This document shows positions 62,857 to 64,000 of a stretch of 64,000 bases of DNA, in pieces. The notes under the pieces are model-generated. The model did not search any database, was not told the origin of the DNA, and was given only the letters and a program-made list of their open reading frames with translations. Position 1 is the stretch's first letter. Each line of letters starts with the position of its first letter. Position numbers and translations under genes: made by a program. Origin of the DNA: Pedobacter roseus (lineage in GTDB: Bacteria; Bacteroidota; Bacteroidia; Sphingobacteriales; Sphingobacteriaceae); assembly GCF_014395225.1 (NCBI RefSeq), contig NZ_CP060723.1, positions 186,001 to 250,000 on the forward strand, in the 5' to 3' direction.

Positions 62857-64000
62857 TTAATGCATCACTACGTATTTCTCTTGGCCTTCTGTTTCAATGG
62901 CTGGTTTTGAGCTGTTACTCTTAATCAGCCAAAAGGCAAAGAAAGCACCAACAAGGGCCATTGCTGCGCCCACGTAAGCCGGAGAAGTATAATCGAAGCC
63001 ATAAACCAATGGAAGTCCGCCGAAGAAAGCACCTAAGGCATTACCGATATTAAAACTTGCCTGACTTGCCGAAGCCGCCAGCATTTCGGAGCCTTTGGCA
63101 CTCTGAATCATCAACATCTGGATAGGAGCAGCTAAAGAGAAAGCAACCGCACCGGTAACAAAAGTCATGATTAAGGCCAGCGGCTGACTTGCCGAAACAA
63201 AGTGCACGATGGTTAAGGTAACTACCATAGTGAGTAATAATGCTGCAGATGCTTTAGCAGGTGAGAATTTATCTGCTAAACGTCCGCCGATATAATTGCC
63301 GAACATCATGCCCATACCGGCCAACATTAAAATATAGGTTACAGCATTTGACGAAAAACCTGCAACTTCTGTCATTAAGGGGGCGATGTAGCTATACCAG
63401 GTGAACAATCCACCAGTTCCGATGGAAATCATGAAAATGATGATCCAGGCTTCACGTTTTTTGAAGAAACTTAATTCGGCTTTTAAATCACGGTTTTTTG
63501 TCGCTTCCAAGGCGGGCAGCCATAATTTTAAACTTAATAAGGTTACCAGCCCCACAAATACTACCACGGCAAAGGATATACGCCATGAGAAATTGTGCCC
63601 GATAAAAGTACCCAATGGTACGCCTACAATATTGGCAATGGTTAAACCCATAAACATTAATGACACAGCTTGTGCAGCTTTACCCTTTTCGGCAATTCTA
63701 CTGGCTACTACCGAACCAACACCGAAAAATGCACCATGCGGTAAACCTGAAAGTAACCTGGCGATAAATAAAGTATTAAAAGTTGGGGCGAAAGCAGAGA
63801 AAGCGTTAAAAATGGTGAACATAATCATCAAAGCGATCAATATCATTTTCGGTGGATATTTACCTGCAATCATAATTAACAAAGGGGCACCGATTACCAC
63901 GCCCAATGCATAGGCAGAAATTAAATGACCGGCTTGTGGGATGGTTACTGCTAAATCTTTCGAGATATCAGGCAATAGGCCCATCATCACAAATTCTGTG
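62857..64000 (-). CDS. MFS transporter, AraJ-like; N-terminus cut by window
   Basis: The frame is open to the window edge; an ATG at 63990 lies inside the first loop (TEFVMMGLLPDISKDL), so the true start and first membrane segment are beyond the edge. The visible part has 11 membrane segments, the loop GRLADKFSPAKA (MFS motif) and the RLLSGLPHGAFFG of the DHA1/AraJ group of sugar or drug efflux carriers. The substrate cannot be told. Confidence 0.88.
   Translation of the reverse strand, partial: TEFVMMGLLPDISKDLAVTIPQAGHLISAYALGVVIGAPLLIMIAGKYPPKMILIALMIMFTIFNAFSAFAPTFNTLFIARLLSGLPHGAFFGVGSVVASRIAEKGKAAQAVSLMFMGLTIANIVGVPLGTFIGHNFSWRISFAVVVFVGLVTLLSLKLWLPALEATKNRDLKAELSFFKKREAWIIIFMISIGTGGLFTWYSYIAPLMTEVAGFSSNAVTYILMLAGMGMMFGNYIGGRLADKFSPAKASAALLLTMVVTLTIVHFVSASQPLALIMTFVTGAVAFSLAAPIQMLMIQSAKGSEMLAASASQASFNIGNALGAFFGGLPLVYGFDYTSPAYVGAAMALVGAFFAFWLIKSNSSKPAIETEGQEKYVVMH

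Overview
The window is from a Bacteroidota chromosome, most likely a Pedobacter-like member of the Sphingobacteriaceae. The evidence is a TonB-linked SusC/SusD pair, signal peptides ending in A-Q, TAnnTTTG-type -7 boxes, a CTnDOT-style set of tra genes, and a housekeeping block (START-like protein, LptF/G permease, ribBA, tamB, tsaD, recA, nth) typical of that group. No database search was possible, so the taxonomic call is by recognition.

Positions 1 to about 47,058 read as one integrative conjugative element (ICE) whose right end lies in a tRNA-Met(CAT) gene (47,018-47,091, minus strand). Its left end is beyond the window. From left to right the element holds: (a) a minus-strand defence operon, hsdM (frameshifted in its catalytic motif), hsdS with a long C-terminal extension, an AAA/ABC-type ATPase and an HNH nuclease cut by the window edge, with no hsdR visible; (b) a LytTR-type sensor kinase and response regulator with a possible peptide gene antisense between them, then an XRE regulator; (c) a structured leader and a nutrient-uptake operon of a TlpA-like thioredoxin protein, SusC (frameshifted) and SusD; (d) a minus-strand group of a DUF6520-like peptide, a MauE-like membrane protein and two cyclic-nucleotide-binding-type regulators; (e) RteC-type element regulators; (f) a Toprim primase, an AT-rich palindromic region, an oriT candidate, mobilization protein and relaxase; (g) a compact transfer operon from a ParA-like ATPase to TraN and a coupling protein, including two DUF4134 genes and three tandem related secreted proteins; (h) a leading-region-like group with an M23 peptidase, an ArdC-type antirestriction protein, DUF4099/DUF3945-like proteins, a Dam-type methylase and two tandem ADP-ribosyltransferase-fold proteins; and (i) a large serine integrase whose stop codon overlaps the tRNA anticodon.

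Right of the tRNA the chromosome shows a 10 x 21 bp minisatellite, dispersed host repeats (AACCGGTTTAAACAATTAACC-like words, long inverted repeats with a GTCATYCTGAACGCAGTGAAG core), and core genes for outer-membrane assembly (LptF/G-type permease, TamB), riboflavin synthesis (RibBA), tRNA t6A modification (TsaD), recombination (RecA) and base-excision repair (Nth), ending in an MFS transporter cut by the window edge. The dispersed repeat words were seen only on the chromosomal side.

The most interesting candidates are the HsdM-HsdS-ATPase-HNH operon, the tandem ART-fold pair beside a DNA methylase, the three-fold secreted-protein array inside the transfer operon, and several structured leaders. 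Three separate places (hsdM, susC, a small membrane protein at 58.6 kb) each look one base short in a short single-base run; this may mean assembly errors or real inactivation or phase variation, and limits the frameshift interpretations.
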